A program made the translations under genes and the position numbers. From Woeseiaceae bacterium (lineage in GTDB: Bacteria; Pseudomonadota; Gammaproteobacteria; Steroidobacterales; Woeseiaceae): a stretch of DNA of 64,000 bases. The notes beneath the pieces were generated by a model that saw only the letters and a list, made by a program, of their open reading frames with translations, was not told the DNA's origin and did no database searches. The first letter of the stretch is position 1; the number at the start of each line of letters is the position of its first letter. Location: NCBI GenBank assembly GCA_028277185.1, contig JANQGQ010000013.1, forward strand, positions 1 through 64,000. The letters run 5' to 3'. This document shows positions 51,448 to 61,889 of this stretch, piece after piece.

Positions 51448-53676
51448 CTAAGCCGCCGCGTCCGTCAGCTGTTCCAGCGCCTCGTCCAGCGGAATCGGCC
51501 TGCTGATCGCATGCCCCTGAGCGTAGTCGACCCCGATCTCGGCCACGAGATTCCGCGAGGCCTCGCTCTCGACGTATTCCGCGACCGTCTCAAGCTCCAT
51601 GACCTTGGCCACCTGGGTAATGGCCGCCACCATCGACTCCGAAATGCGGTTCTCCGCGATATCGCGGATGAAGCCCCCGTCGATCTTGAGTACGTCGACC
51701 CGGAATGCCTTCAGGTAGGCGAACGAACTCAAGCCCGCGCCGAAGTCGTCCAGCGAAATGGTGCAGCCGCGTTCATGCAGCGCGTCGATCAGCGCCTGCG
51801 CCCTCGCGAGGTTCGACACGGCCGCGGATTCGGTCACCTCGAACCCGACACAGCAGGGGTCGAGCCCGGAATCCCGGAACTCGCCGTCGATGAACTGGAG
51901 GATCTCGTCGTCGCTCAGCGACTGGCCGGACAAGTTGATGGAAAAAACCGCACGTGCCTTCTCGACGACCTTGCGAAGGCCCGCGAGGCGCGCGATCGTC
52001 GCGGAGATTACCCAGCGGTCTATCTGCGGCATGATCTGGTAACGCTCCGCCGCCGAAAACAGCGCCGTGGTCGACACCCGGCTGCCATCGCAGTCATTCA
52101 TGCGCAGGAGAATCTCGAAGCGGGGCCGGCCCTGCTTCGAGCCCACCGGGGCGACAGGCTGGGCCAGCAGCTCGAACCTGTCTGCATCCAGGGTCTGTTG
52201 AATCTGGCCGACGAGCTGCATGTCGTCCTGCCGGCGGATCAGGCTCTGATCGGTGTCGTCGAAAACTTCGATGCGATCGCGCCCGTGATCTTTGGCCGCC
52301 TCGCAGGCCATGCGCGCGTTGGTCAGCGCCCTTGCCTCGTCGCCCTGCATCCGGTTGCAGTCGGCAATGCCGATGCTGATCGTCACCTGCAGCGACTTGT
52401 CGCCCTCCAGATAGCGGAGATTCTGACTCTCCCCACGAATGGTCTGCGCCATAGCGAGCGCCGCATCGCCGTCGGCGTGAGTCATCAGCATGCAGAAATC
52501 GTCCCCCGTGAGCCGCGACAGCACGGCGCTCTTCGGCAGGTGGCTCTCGATCAGCCGCGAAAAACGCATGATGACCGCATCGCCGGCGGCACGTCCGAAG
52601 GTATCGTTGACGAGCTGCAGATTGTCGAGGTCCATGTATACGAGCTGATGCGAGTCGCTGCGCTCCGCCAGCTCGTTATAGGACTCCGTGAGCTGTGCCT
52701 CGAAGCCGGAGCGGTTCATGAGGCCGGTCATCGCATCGAACGACTGCTCGATGACGTACTCCACCTTGCGAACGATATGCGCCATGAAGCGCCGATGGAC
52801 CTTGCCGAAAGGTCGGCAATTGACGCGTCCCAACTGCGCGAAAACGCCTTCCACGTTGCCGTTTGCGTCGAGTAGCGGGCTGACGAGAGTCTGATGGCCC
52901 TGCTCATCCGCAGCATTCGCGCCTTCGATCGCGGGGATCTCGAAGACTACCGGAGACCGCCGCCCCTGGAGCTTCGGCAGGATATGGTCGATCAGATAGC
53001 GATCCATGACGCGCCGATTGACGTTTTTCCACGACGAATGGGTTGCGCTGATTCGAATGCGCTTGGACGGGATCAGAAGCACGCTGTAGGCAATCGAAAG
53101 AAACCGGCCGCTCTGTCCTACCAGCTCGGCTAACGCGGAGTGGCTGCGGGAAGTGCCGTGCACCTTTTCGTCGACGTCGTATACGAGAGACAGCTCGTGC
53201 TCGCTTCGCGCAAGCCGGTCGCTCAGCACGTCGAGCTCGCGCTTGGTGAGCAAGCCGTCGGCAATCAGGTCGAGCGCAGGCATCAGCACCTGCCGCAACA
53301 TGCCGGCGTTGAACCAGGAGGACTTGCCGGCGTTGCGCGAGAAGACGACGACGAGCCAGCCGAGCGGCTCCGCCGCCGAGTTACCGACGGCAAGGATCAA
53401 CAGGGTGCGCCCGGATTTGAGCGATCGCTTGAGACTTTCGCAACCGGCGTCGCGAAACGCGTCGTCGTCGAGTTCGGCGATGAAGCGGTCGATCTCGTGA
53501 TCGTCGACGCCGTCGCTGCTCCACACCGGCGTGCGCTGTCGATCATAGAAGCAGAAGCACTGGGCGCGCGGCACCAGTGACTTGAGGAGCGCTTTTGCGT
53601 TGTCCAGGTTGCTGCTTGTGTTCAGGCTTTCGCGCTCGACCACCACGGCGAGCTCCGCTTCATTGCAGGCATGCAC
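51448..53676 (-). CDS. GGDEF/EAL protein, probably a c-di-GMP phosphodiesterase with degenerate cyclase domain
   Basis: A 742-residue protein. Residues about 1-300 contain no clear TM and may include a GAF-like sensor. The GGDEF domain (about 305-480) has SRLTGDDFCML near 389, lacking the first Gly and the Glu of GGDEF, so cyclase activity is unlikely. The EAL domain (about 490-735) has EIL near 520 in place of EAL but retains Asn in SINLSGQSL, Glu in GFEVTESAA, the DDFGAGLSS pair, Lys in LKIDGGFI, Glu in ETVAEYVE and Gln in YAQGHAI. It is therefore likely to hydrolyse c-di-GMP. Start is GTG. It could act on pilus or motility control together with the PilZ fusion (inference). Confidence 0.92.
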   Translation of the reverse strand: MHACNEAELAVVVERESLNTSSNLDNAKALLKSLVPRAQCFCFYDRQRTPVWSSDGVDDHEIDRFIAELDDDAFRDAGCESLKRSLKSGRTLLILAVGNSAAEPLGWLVVVFSRNAGKSSWFNAGMLRQVLMPALDLIADGLLTKRELDVLSDRLARSEHELSLVYDVDEKVHGTSRSHSALAELVGQSGRFLSIAYSVLLIPSKRIRISATHSSWKNVNRRVMDRYLIDHILPKLQGRRSPVVFEIPAIEGANAADEQGHQTLVSPLLDANGNVEGVFAQLGRVNCRPFGKVHRRFMAHIVRKVEYVIEQSFDAMTGLMNRSGFEAQLTESYNELAERSDSHQLVYMDLDNLQLVNDTFGRAAGDAVIMRFSRLIESHLPKSAVLSRLTGDDFCMLMTHADGDAALAMAQTIRGESQNLRYLEGDKSLQVTISIGIADCNRMQGDEARALTNARMACEAAKDHGRDRIEVFDDTDQSLIRRQDDMQLVGQIQQTLDADRFELLAQPVAPVGSKQGRPRFEILLRMNDCDGSRVSTTALFSAAERYQIMPQIDRWVISATIARLAGLRKVVEKARAVFSINLSGQSLSDDEILQFIDGEFRDSGLDPCCVGFEVTESAAVSNLARAQALIDALHERGCTISLDDFGAGLSSFAYLKAFRVDVLKIDGGFIRDIAENRISESMVAAITQVAKVMELETVAEYVESEASRNLVAEIGVDYAQGHAISRPIPLDEALEQLTDAAA

Positions 53677-53803
53677 GATGCCATGCAGCGTCCCGGTACG
53701 CTGTGAGCCACGTCTCAGCGCCGCAAAAAACGAAGTTTATCAGCCTGTTGCGCGCATCGACCGCGCTGCCGTCAGCGTCCCGCGCTGCGCTCCGGGCGCC
53801 CGC

Positions 53804-54757
53804 TCAGAGGCTTTCCAGCCACTCGTCGTCGGAGCCTTCGTTGACTCCCTCGAAGAGCGGAGTCGAGAGATAGCGCTCGCCGGTATCGGGCAGCATGGAC
53901 AAAACGACGCTGCCGGGTTCGGCGTTGCTTGCTACATCCAGCGCCGTTGCAAGCGTCGCGCCGCCCGAAATGCCGGTGAAGATACCCTCTTTGGCAGCCA
54001 GCTCGCGGGCAACCTCGATCGCCCGGGCATCGCTGACCGTGTGCAGCTCATCGAAGATCTCGCGGTCCAACACCTCGGGAATGAAGTCCGGCGTCCAGCC
54101 CTGGATCTTGTGCGGACTCCAGTCGGCGCCGGCGAGGAGCGCCGCGCCCTCCGGCTCGGTCGCCGCGATTTTGAGATCCGGCCGGGCCGCCTTCAGCGTA
54201 CGGCCGGCGCCCGACAGCGTGCCGCCCGTGCCCCAGCCCGTTACCCAGTAGTCGAGGCGCTTACCCGCGAAATCGCGCAGGATTTCCGGGCCCGTCGTGC
54301 TGGCGTGGTATTCGGGATTCGCCGGGTTCTGAAACTGCCGCGCCAGAAACCAGTCGTGCTCCGCCGCGAGTTCCTCCGCGCGCCTGACCATCCCGCTGCC
54401 GCGCTCGGCTGCCGGCGTCAGAATGACCTTTGCACCGAGGCCGCGCATGATCTTGCGCCGCTCGATCGAAAACGTCTCGGCCATCGTCGCTACGAACGGA
54501 TGACCTTTTGCCGCACAGACCATCGCCAGCGCAATCCCGGTATTGCCGGAGGTCGCCTCGACCACGGTCTGGCCGGACTTGAGCGTTCCGCGCTGCTCGG
54601 CGTCATTGATGATCGCGAAAGCGAGACGATCCTTGACCGACGCCATCGGGTTGAAGGCCTCGACCTTGACGTACACGGTCACGTCGTCCGGCGCCAGCCG
54701 GTTCAGGCGCACAACGGGGGTGCTGCCGATCGTTTCGAGAATGTTGTTATAGATCAT
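53804..54757 (-). CDS. cysK: Cysteine synthase A
   Basis: A 317-residue PLP-dependent O-acetylserine sulfhydrylase, the last step of cysteine synthesis. PLP Lys in NPMASVKDRLA, the substrate loop VEATSGNTGIALA, QFQNPANPEYH, WGTGGTLSGAG and the C-terminal PDTGERYLST are standard. The FIPEVLD and EGIFTGISGGA segments match CysK more than CysM. It is downstream of cysG on the same strand with a 24-base gap, so the pair is probably one transcript controlled from the divergent cysB region. Confidence 0.95.
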   Translation of the reverse strand: MIYNNILETIGSTPVVRLNRLAPDDVTVYVKVEAFNPMASVKDRLAFAIINDAEQRGTLKSGQTVVEATSGNTGIALAMVCAAKGHPFVATMAETFSIERRKIMRGLGAKVILTPAAERGSGMVRRAEELAAEHDWFLARQFQNPANPEYHASTTGPEILRDFAGKRLDYWVTGWGTGGTLSGAGRTLKAARPDLKIAATEPEGAALLAGADWSPHKIQGWTPDFIPEVLDREIFDELHTVSDARAIEVARELAAKEGIFTGISGGATLATALDVASNAEPGSVVLSMLPDTGERYLSTPLFEGVNEGSDDEWLESL

Positions 54758-54781
54758 GGCTGTCCTCGGGGCTCTTAAAAG

Positions 54782-56251
54782 CTAAGCCGGAATGGAAGTT
54801 GACCGGACGCGGGCCTCGACGCCTGAGGAACCGGCACCGCGCCCGGTGAGCAGCGCCGCGGGCCGCTCGGCCGGCGTTGCGCTTTGCACAGCGCCGCGGG
54901 CGGCGACTTCGCCGATAAACAGGATTGCCGGCGCCGCGACGTTGTGAGCAACGGCCAGCAGCGTGAGCTGACCGAGCGTTCCGCGCAGGACACGTTGCTT
55001 GCGTGTCGTGCCCCTCTCGATGATAGCAATGGGCGTGTCCGCCGGGCGACCGTGGCGAATCAGCTTGTCCATCAGGTCCGGAAACCGTCTGACGCCCATG
55101 TAGACCGCGAGGGTCTGCCGGTCGCGGGCCAGCGAGGGCCAGTCCAGCGAATCGATCGAATCCTTGCCGTGGGCCGTCAGGAAGACGACCGACTGGGCAG
55201 CGTCGCGGTGCGTAAGCGGGATGCCGGCGTAGGCGGCACAACCGGCGGCCGCCGTTATCCCGGGGATCACCCGGTAATCGAGACCGGCCGCTTCGAGAGC
55301 TTCCGCTTCTTCGCCCCCGCGCCCGAATACGAAGGGATCGCCGCCCTTGAGGCGGCACACGCGCTTGCCGCTTCCGACCAGGCGGACGAGCAGCTCATTG
55401 ATGCTGTCCTGACTGTTCGTTCGGCAGCCCGGTGTCTTGCCAACCGAAACGAGTTCGGCATCGCGGCGGGCAAGCGCCAGCACCTCGGCGGAAACGAGGC
55501 GATCGTGGACGATGACGTCCGCGGACTGCAGAGCGTTGAGCGCTTTCAGCGTGAGGAGGTCCGGATCGCCCGGACCGCCCCCCGTCAGCCAGGCTACGCC
55601 CTTGCCCTTACCATCCCCATCCCCGTCGACGAGCAACGCCTCGATCTCGCGCGCCGCCTGGCCGAGTTCGCCCGCCAGGGCATTGTCGGCGGCCGGACCG
55701 TCGAAGACCTTTTCCCAAAAGCGTATTCGTCGGGAGAGCCCGGGAAACCTGTCGAGCACGCGTCGGCGATAACGGCCGGCCAGCGCCGCGAGTTCGCCGA
55801 GACGCGCGGGCAGGGCCGCCTCTATCTGCGCACGAATCCGGCGTGCCAGCACGGGCGCACTGCCGGCACTCGACACCGCGACCAGAACGGGGCTCCGATC
55901 GACGATCGCCGGCGTTATGTAGCTGCAGTTTTCCTGGCGATCGACGGCATTGCAGAAAATGCGGCGGGCAGTAGCGTCCGCGAAGACGCGGGCGTCGACC
56001 GTCGGATTGCCGGTAGCGCTGACGACCAACCACTGACCGTCGAGATCTTCATCGGCGTAGACGCGCCCGACATGCACGATCCGGCCGTCCCCGAGCAGCG
56101 CGGCAACCGACTCGCCCGTCTCCGGAGCGACGACCGTGACGCGAGCGCCCGCGGCCAAAAGAAGACGAATCTTGCGGGCCGCGACTTCGCCGCCGCCGAC
56201 GACGAGGCAGGATTTGCCGTCGAGATCGAGGAATGCAGGAAAGTAGTCCAT
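54782..56251 (-). CDS. cysG: Siroheme synthase CysG
   Basis: A 489-residue fusion. The N-terminal part (precorrin-2 oxidase/ferrochelatase) has the Rossmann CLVVGGGEVAARKIRLLL and ends with the helical CysG-dimer region. The C-terminal part is the uroporphyrinogen-III methyltransferase, with WLTGGGPGDPDLLTLKAL, RLKGGDPFVFGRGGEEAE and PGITAAAGCAAYAGIPLTHR. It makes siroheme, the cofactor of CysI encoded 2 kb away. The frame is open 15 codons upstream, but the ATG at 56251 gives the family N-terminus. It is divergent from cysB. Confidence 0.96.
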   Translation of the reverse strand: MDYFPAFLDLDGKSCLVVGGGEVAARKIRLLLAAGARVTVVAPETGESVAALLGDGRIVHVGRVYADEDLDGQWLVVSATGNPTVDARVFADATARRIFCNAVDRQENCSYITPAIVDRSPVLVAVSSAGSAPVLARRIRAQIEAALPARLGELAALAGRYRRRVLDRFPGLSRRIRFWEKVFDGPAADNALAGELGQAAREIEALLVDGDGDGKGKGVAWLTGGGPGDPDLLTLKALNALQSADVIVHDRLVSAEVLALARRDAELVSVGKTPGCRTNSQDSINELLVRLVGSGKRVCRLKGGDPFVFGRGGEEAEALEAAGLDYRVIPGITAAAGCAAYAGIPLTHRDAAQSVVFLTAHGKDSIDSLDWPSLARDRQTLAVYMGVRRFPDLMDKLIRHGRPADTPIAIIERGTTRKQRVLRGTLGQLTLLAVAHNVAAPAILFIGEVAARGAVQSATPAERPAALLTGRGAGSSGVEARVRSTSIPA

Positions 56252-56546
56252 AGCGGTCGTGACGACGCTTTCAAGCGAAACGAAAACTACCAGCAACTAT
56301 ATCGACGCGACGCGCATCACAAATAGACAGGCTTTTTCTGCTCTTATGCCTCTGTGTTATATATGCCGCTCGAATCCGGTCCCTTTGAATACCGCGATGC
56401 GCGCAGCGACGCCGGCCGCGTTACGTCTTGCGGTTCGCGTTATACAAATTGCTTATTACCAGGGAACTACGAAACGTTCGGCAATTACCGCGGTCGTAAA
56501 CCACTAGCCCGACGGGACGGGCGCATGCGGGGGCGTGCGGGGGACT
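56252..56546. promoter_or_regulatory. cysG-cysB divergent regulatory region
   Basis: A 295-base gap without coding evidence, much more AT-rich than its surroundings. TTATATAT occurs at 56357-56364 and TTATACAAATTGCTTATTA at 56440-56458. CysB is known to bind AT-rich sites ahead of cys promoters, so control of cysGK and autoregulation of cysB from here is likely (inference). I cannot assign individual promoters with confidence. Confidence 0.5.
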
Positions 56547-57557
56547 ATGAAACTACAACAACTGAAATACTTGTTGGCGATCGTCGACAATGGCTTAAAC
56601 ATCACGGCCGCGGCGGAACGGCTCTATACGTCGCAGCCCGGCGTCAGCAAGCAGCTGAAACTCCTCGAAGAGGAACTCGGACTGCAGCTGTTCACGCGCA
56701 AGGGTAAAAGCCTTGGCGGCATCACGCCGGCGGGACAGCAGGTCATCGCGCGGGCGCGGGTCGTCATGCAGGAAGTCGACAACATTCGCTCATTGGCATC
56801 GGACTATTTCCACGAGGAAGAGGGCACGCTGTCGATTGCGACGACCCACACGCAGGCGCGCTACGTCCTTCCGGAGGTCATCAAAGAGTTCCGCAGCCGC
56901 TACCCGAAGGTCAGCCTCGAGCTGCATCAGGGTACCTCCGAGCAGATTGCCGACATGGTTTCGGCGAACGAGATCGACTTCGCGATCGCCACGGGGTCGC
57001 GCGATCTGTTCAGCGATCTCCTGCTCGTGCCCAGCTATCACTGGGACCGCAAGATTCTGGTCCCGAAGAATCACGAGCTAACGAGGCTCGAGCGCAAGGT
57101 GACGCTCGACGACCTCGCCGAGTACCCGCTCGTGACTTACGTCTTCAGCTTCGGCGGCCAGTCTTCGCTCAAGCTGGCTTTCGCCGAGAAAGGTCTCGAT
57201 CCCGACGTCGTCTTCACGGCGCGGGACGCCGACGTGATCAAAACCTACGTCCGGATGGGTCTCGGTGTCGGCATCGTTGCAAGCATGGCCGAGGACTGCG
57301 ACGACCGTAAGGATCTCGAAGCGATCGAAGCGGAAGGTCTGTTTCCGCGCTCCACGACCTGGATCGGCTTCCGCCGCGACGCCGTCTTGCGCCGCTACAT
57401 GCTCGACTTCATTCAGCTGTTCGCTCCGCACATCAGCACCGAGCAGCTGGAGTGCACGCGCCACGCGCGCAACCAGGGAGATATCGACGAGCTGTTCGAC
57501 GAGACGGCCTTGCCGCTCAGAACGGGCTGCTCGGACGATATGACGGCGGCCGCCTGA
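56547..57557 (+). CDS. cysB: LysR-family transcriptional regulator CysB
   Basis: A 336-residue LysR regulator. The HTH is NITAAAERLYTSQPGVSKQL; the sulfate/N-acetylserine-binding effector domain begins at about residue 90 with LSIATTHTQARYVLPEVIKEFR and contains LHQGTSEQIADMV and GLGVGIVASMAED, all typical of CysB and Cbl. It activates the sulfate assimilation genes when N-acetylserine signals sulfur limitation. ATG preceded by GGGGG. The targets cysG, cysK, cysJ, cysI and cysH lie on either side. Confidence 0.95.
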   Translation: MKLQQLKYLLAIVDNGLNITAAAERLYTSQPGVSKQLKLLEEELGLQLFTRKGKSLGGITPAGQQVIARARVVMQEVDNIRSLASDYFHEEEGTLSIATTHTQARYVLPEVIKEFRSRYPKVSLELHQGTSEQIADMVSANEIDFAIATGSRDLFSDLLLVPSYHWDRKILVPKNHELTRLERKVTLDDLAEYPLVTYVFSFGGQSSLKLAFAEKGLDPDVVFTARDADVIKTYVRMGLGVGIVASMAEDCDDRKDLEAIEAEGLFPRSTTWIGFRRDAVLRRYMLDFIQLFAPHISTEQLECTRHARNQGDIDELFDETALPLRTGCSDDMTAAA

Positions 57558-57566
57558 GGTGCTTGT

Positions 57567-58298
57567 CTAACCTGTCCGGCCGAACTCCATTTCGTGCAGG
57601 CCGCACTCGCGCTTCAGACCGTAGAAGCGGGTCGCCTCGGCCGACCCGGCTTCTGCAAGCAGCTGCGTCGTATGCACGTCGCCTATTGACACATAGCCCT
57701 CCTCCCAAAGCGGATGATAGGGCAGTCGATTGCGCTTGAGGTATCGATGAACGTCGCGATCGCTGAAATCCGCGATCGGGCAGACTTTGAAGCGCTCCCC
57801 CGACGACTCGATGAGCGGCGTCGCCGCGCGGCTTGCCGACTGCGAGCGACGAAGTCCCGAAAACCAGGTGCCGACGCCGAGTTCGTCGAGTGCGCGCTCC
57901 ATCGGCCGGACTTTCGTCTCCCGATTGTAGGCCTCGATGCCTTCGAGACCCTTTTCCCAGCGGCGACCGTAGCGTGCCTCCTGCCAGGCTGCGGACAAAG
58001 CCGGACGGTACACCTTGAGGTTTAGCCCGAGCCGTTCGGTAAGCTCGTCGATGAAGCGGTAGGTCTCCGGAAAAAGGTAACCGGTATCGATCACGACGAC
58101 GGGCATGTCCGGCGCCTGTTGCGTGACCATGTGCAGCATCACCGCCGACTGCGCGCCAAAGCTCGAACTCAGCATGTGGTTTGCGGGGAGCGTTTCCAGC
58201 GCCCAGGTCACACGTTCCTCGGCCCGCATTGCGGCGAGGGATTTCTGACCGGAGTGCACGGCCGCCTCCAGGCTATGCCGTTCGGACACGACGGTCAT
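57567..58298 (-). CDS. cysH: Phosphoadenosine phosphosulfate reductase
   Basis: A 243-residue PAPS reductase, which reduces PAPS to sulfite with thioredoxin. The N-terminal [14 protein letters not shown] binding loop, [16 protein letters not shown] and the catalytic C-terminal KRECGLHE are present. It lacks the CC...CxxC 4Fe-4S ligands of APS reductases, so it uses PAPS, as in E. coli. Its ATG overlaps the cysI stop by four bases. It is the last gene of the cysJIH operon and convergent with cysB, nine bases apart. Confidence 0.95.
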   Translation of the reverse strand: MTVVSERHSLEAAVHSGQKSLAAMRAEERVTWALETLPANHMLSSSFGAQSAVMLHMVTQQAPDMPVVVIDTGYLFPETYRFIDELTERLGLNLKVYRPALSAAWQEARYGRRWEKGLEGIEAYNRETKVRPMERALDELGVGTWFSGLRRSQSASRAATPLIESSGERFKVCPIADFSDRDVHRYLKRNRLPYHPLWEEGYVSIGDVHTTQLLAEAGSAEATRFYGLKRECGLHEMEFGRTG

Positions 58299-59992
58299 GC
58301 GGCTGCTCCCTGATGAAACTCACGACCGGCACTGACTTCACGAACGATTCCGACCCGCACGAGATAGTCGCCGAAGTGCTCGCCCGGTTCGCGCTCGTCC
58401 GCGAAACGCCTGAACAACGGCACGAGCGTCGCCACGATCTCAGCCTCGTCGGCGTTGTCGAGCACGGCCGCACCGAGACGATCGCCCGCGAACCCTGCGC
58501 CCAGATAGAGATTGTAGCGGCCCGGGGCCTTCCCGACGAGGCCGATTTCGGCGATGTAGGGACGTGCGCAGCCGTTCGGACAACCCGTCATGCGAATCGT
58601 GATGGCCTCGTCCCCGAGACCCACCGCCTCGAGTTCTGCCTCGAGCTGCGTCACGAGATCGGGGAGGTAGCGTTCGCTCTCGGCCATGGCGAGACCGCAG
58701 GTCGGCAGCGCGACGCAAGCCATTGCATTGAGACGCAGCGCGCTGGCTTGCGTGTCGTTGTCGATGCCGTGGTCGTCGAGCAGCGCCTGGACCGAGGCTT
58801 TGTCGGCGTCGCTTACGTTGCTGATGGCGAGATTCTGATTCGGCGTCAGCCGAAACTCGCCGGTATGTACCTCGGCTATCCGCCGAAGACCCGTCATCAG
58901 CTGCCGTTCGCCCAGATCGACGACGCGGCCGTTTTCGATGTACAGGATGTAGTGCCAGTCGCCCGCGTCGTCGCGCTGCCAACCGTACACGTCGCCGTTA
59001 CCGGCGAACGAAAAGGCCGCCGGCTCGGAAAATGCTACGCCGGAACGAGCCTCTACCTCCTGCCGAAACCACGGCAAGCCGCGGTCCTCGATGGTGTACT
59101 TGAGCCTCGCGTGCTTGCGGTTGGTCCGATCGCCATGGTCGCGCTGGGTCGTGACGATGGCTTCGGCGACCGGCAGCAAGGCGTCCCTCGGAACGAAGCC
59201 GAGTACGTCGGCAAGCCGCGGGTAGGTTGCGATCTCGCCGTGCGCCATGCCCATACCGCCGCCCGCGGTGACGTTGTAGCCCGAGAGCACGCCGTCCTCG
59301 ACGATGGCGACGAAGCCCATGTCCTGAGCGTAGATATCGACGTCGTTCTGCGGCGGCACGACGAACGCCGTTTTGAACTTGCGCGGCAGGTATGTATCGC
59401 CGTAGATCGGCTCCGGCTCGGGGGTGTCGAGCTTCTCGCCGTCGAGCCAGATCTCGTGATAAGCGCGTGTCGCGGGGGTCAGATGATCGCTCAGCCGTTC
59501 CGCATCTGCCTGCACCTCGCGATGCACCCGGCTGAGCGCCGGAAGCACGGGCGCCATGACGTTGCGGTTGACGTCGCCGCACGCGGCGATTGTGTCCATC
59601 ATCGCCGCATTGATCCCGGCGATGCTTGCCTTGAGATGACGCTTGATCACGCCGTGGAGCTGAAACGCTTGCCGGGTCGTCAGACGGATAGTGCCGTTGG
59701 CGAAACGGTTCGCCACCCGGTCCATGTTCAGCCACTGCTCCGGCGTGCACACACCCGCAGGCACCCGCGCACGAATCATAAAGCTGTAGGCCGGTTCGAG
59801 CCTCGCGCGCTTGCGCTCGCTGCGCTCATCGCGGTCGTCCTGCTGGTAGATACCGTGAAACTTCGACAGCTGCGTGTCGTCGGCCGCGATGGCGCCCGTA
59901 ACCGGGTCTTCGAGGCTTTCGGTCAGCGTGCCCCGGAGGTGGCGGCTTTCGGCCTTGATCCGTTCGACGTCGGTCAATGCGGTGTCACTCAT
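58295..59992 (-). CDS. cysI: Sulfite reductase hemoprotein beta-component
   Basis: A 565-residue siroheme/4Fe-4S protein that reduces sulfite to sulfide with electrons from CysJ. N-terminal [40 protein letters not shown], and the cluster ligands in [13 protein letters not shown] plus [10 protein letters not shown] are intact. The ATG overlaps the cysJ stop (TGATG). The open frame is longer upstream only because it lies within cysJ. Siroheme would come from the nearby cysG. Confidence 0.97.
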   Translation of the reverse strand: MSDTALTDVERIKAESRHLRGTLTESLEDPVTGAIAADDTQLSKFHGIYQQDDRDERSERKRARLEPAYSFMIRARVPAGVCTPEQWLNMDRVANRFANGTIRLTTRQAFQLHGVIKRHLKASIAGINAAMMDTIAACGDVNRNVMAPVLPALSRVHREVQADAERLSDHLTPATRAYHEIWLDGEKLDTPEPEPIYGDTYLPRKFKTAFVVPPQNDVDIYAQDMGFVAIVEDGVLSGYNVTAGGGMGMAHGEIATYPRLADVLGFVPRDALLPVAEAIVTTQRDHGDRTNRKHARLKYTIEDRGLPWFRQEVEARSGVAFSEPAAFSFAGNGDVYGWQRDDAGDWHYILYIENGRVVDLGERQLMTGLRRIAEVHTGEFRLTPNQNLAISNVSDADKASVQALLDDHGIDNDTQASALRLNAMACVALPTCGLAMAESERYLPDLVTQLEAELEAVGLGDEAITIRMTGCPNGCARPYIAEIGLVGKAPGRYNLYLGAGFAGDRLGAAVLDNADEAEIVATLVPLFRRFADEREPGEHFGDYLVRVGIVREVSAGREFHQGAAA

Positions 59993-61770
59993 CAGTACAC
60001 GTCCCGCTGGTAGCGCCCGGCCCGCTTGAGTTCCTTCAATCGCTGCTCGGCCGCTTCGGCCGAGAGGCCGCCCTCGGCTGACAGCACGTCTGCCAGCGCC
60101 GCGTGGACGTCGCCGGCCATACGCTTCGCGTCGCCGCAAACATAGATATACGCGCCCTTCCCGATCCAGGCGAACACTTCGGCCGCACGTTCCCGAATCC
60201 TGTCCTGGACATATACTTTCGCGGACTGATCGCGCGAGAACGCCACGTCGAGTCGCGTCAGCAGTCCCGACTTCAGATAGCGCTGCCACTCCGTCTGGTA
60301 CAGGAAATCGTCGGTGAACGTACGGTCGCCGAAGAAGAGCCAGTTGTCGCCGGCGGCGGCACGCTCGTCGCGTTCCTCTATGAATGCGCGAAACGGCGCG
60401 ACACCGGTGCCGGGACCGATCATGATGATCGGAAGCGTGTCGTCCGCCGGCAGCCGGAAACGCCTGTTCGGTTCGACGTAGACACGCACGCTGTCGCCCT
60501 CGGCGACCCGGTCGGCGAGATAGGTGGACGCGGCCCCTTCGTGTTCGCTGCCGAAAGCCTCATAGCGGACGGCGGCAACCGTCAGGTGCACTTCGCCGGG
60601 GTTGGCCTCGAGACTCGACGCGATCGAGTAGGACCGCGGCCCCAGCGCGCGCAGACAAGTTGCGAACCCCTGCGCGTCGACGACCGCGGGAAAGCGGCGC
60701 ACGACATCGATGATCTGATGCTCGTAGAGAAACTCCGTGAGCGCTCCCTGCTGCGCCGGCTCGAGCAAACGATCCAGTTCCGGGTTCGCCGCATGCGCGG
60801 CCCAGGCTTTGAGAAAACTCGTGCTGGCCGCGGTGATCTCGAGACGCGACCCGAGCGCCTCGCGGAACGTCAGCATGTCGTCGCCGAGCCGCACCGCTTC
60901 CAGCGGGTCGGCACCGAGTTCGGCGATCAGGGACTCGATCAGCCGCGGCGGGTTGTCGGCGACAACCGCCAGAGCGTCGCCCGGTTCGTAGCGCAGGCCG
61001 GAACCTTCGAGAGAGAGCTCGATGTGCCGCACGTCTTTCCCGGAGTTCCGGCCGGTGATCTTCTGGTTCGTCAACACCTCCGCGGAGAACGGCCGGTCGC
61101 GGTCGTATGGAGCCCGCGACTCCACCGCGCGCAGGCGCGGTGCCTCGTCGTCTGCCGCGATGAGTTCCGGCAGCTTTTTGAGCATATCGCCAGTCCAGGC
61201 ATCGGCCTCTGCCGCGAACTCGACGTCGCATTCGACGATTGGCAGGAGGCGCTCCGCACCCAGGTCGGCAAGCCGCGCGTCGAACTCACGGCCCGTCTGG
61301 CAGAAATTGACGTAGCTCGAATCGCCGAGCGCGAACACGGCGAACCGGAGCCCTTCGAGTCGCGGCGCCTTCTTCCCGAGCAGGAACTCGTGCATGAGCT
61401 CCGCATCGTCGGGCGGGTCCCCTTCGCCATGCGTGCTGATGACGAACGTGACCAACTGCTCCCGCTTGAGCGCCGCCGGTTTGTAGTCCGCCAGACTCTC
61501 GAGCCGGACGCGAAAACCCGCCGCTTCGGCCCGCTCTTTGAGTCCGCGGGCGACGCTTTCGCCGTTGCCGGTTTGTGAACCGTAGAGGATCGTCAGCGCG
61601 CTCGAACCCGCGGGCGCCGCCCGGGCCGTGTCCGCGGCCGCGAGGCCCAGAACATAGCCGCTGACCCAGGTCAGCTCCGCGGGACTCAGCCCGCTGAGCG
61701 CCGTGTTGATTCGGTCGATGCGGGCGTCGTCGATCGGCAGCACGGCGTTTTCGGCGGCAAGCGAACTCAT
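59992..61770 (-). CDS. cysJ: Sulfite reductase flavoprotein alpha-component
   Basis: A 592-residue diflavin reductase. The flavodoxin domain (about 60-200) has ILYGSQTGNGESVA, STHGEGDPPDDA and GDSSYVNFCQTG. The FAD domain has RSYSIASSLEANPGEVHLT-like sequence (PRSYSIASS) and the NADPH domain has MIGPGTGVAPFRAFIEER, LFFGDRTF and YVCGDAKRMAGDV. It passes electrons from NADPH to CysI. First gene of the cysJIH operon; a 14-bp palindrome and AT-rich bases lie upstream. Confidence 0.97.
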   Translation of the reverse strand: MSSLAAENAVLPIDDARIDRINTALSGLSPAELTWVSGYVLGLAAADTARAAPAGSSALTILYGSQTGNGESVARGLKERAEAAGFRVRLESLADYKPAALKREQLVTFVISTHGEGDPPDDAELMHEFLLGKKAPRLEGLRFAVFALGDSSYVNFCQTGREFDARLADLGAERLLPIVECDVEFAAEADAWTGDMLKKLPELIAADDEAPRLRAVESRAPYDRDRPFSAEVLTNQKITGRNSGKDVRHIELSLEGSGLRYEPGDALAVVADNPPRLIESLIAELGADPLEAVRLGDDMLTFREALGSRLEITAASTSFLKAWAAHAANPELDRLLEPAQQGALTEFLYEHQIIDVVRRFPAVVDAQGFATCLRALGPRSYSIASSLEANPGEVHLTVAAVRYEAFGSEHEGAASTYLADRVAEGDSVRVYVEPNRRFRLPADDTLPIIMIGPGTGVAPFRAFIEERDERAAAGDNWLFFGDRTFTDDFLYQTEWQRYLKSGLLTRLDVAFSRDQSAKVYVQDRIRERAAEVFAWIGKGAYIYVCGDAKRMAGDVHAALADVLSAEGGLSAEAAEQRLKELKRAGRYQRDVY

Positions 61771-61875
61771 TCGTCACTCCGGGTTGGGCCGGGCACGCAG
61801 GCGCCGGCGGGAGCTTCACGCTAAAAGAGCGCCCCTGACTTCGTGAACGATTTTGTGCTTATCCGCTTATAACCA

Positions 61876-61889
61876 ACGCGCATATGCGC
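61876..61889. promoter_or_regulatory. 14-bp perfect palindrome upstream of cysJ
   Basis: CGCGCATATGCGCG is a perfect palindrome about 106 bases before the cysJ start and 13 bases after the YgiM-like stop. Next to it the minus strand reads GGTTATAAGCGGATAAGC, an AT-rich stretch that could be part of a CysB site or a promoter. A dimeric-regulator operator is possible; not proven. Confidence 0.4.
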
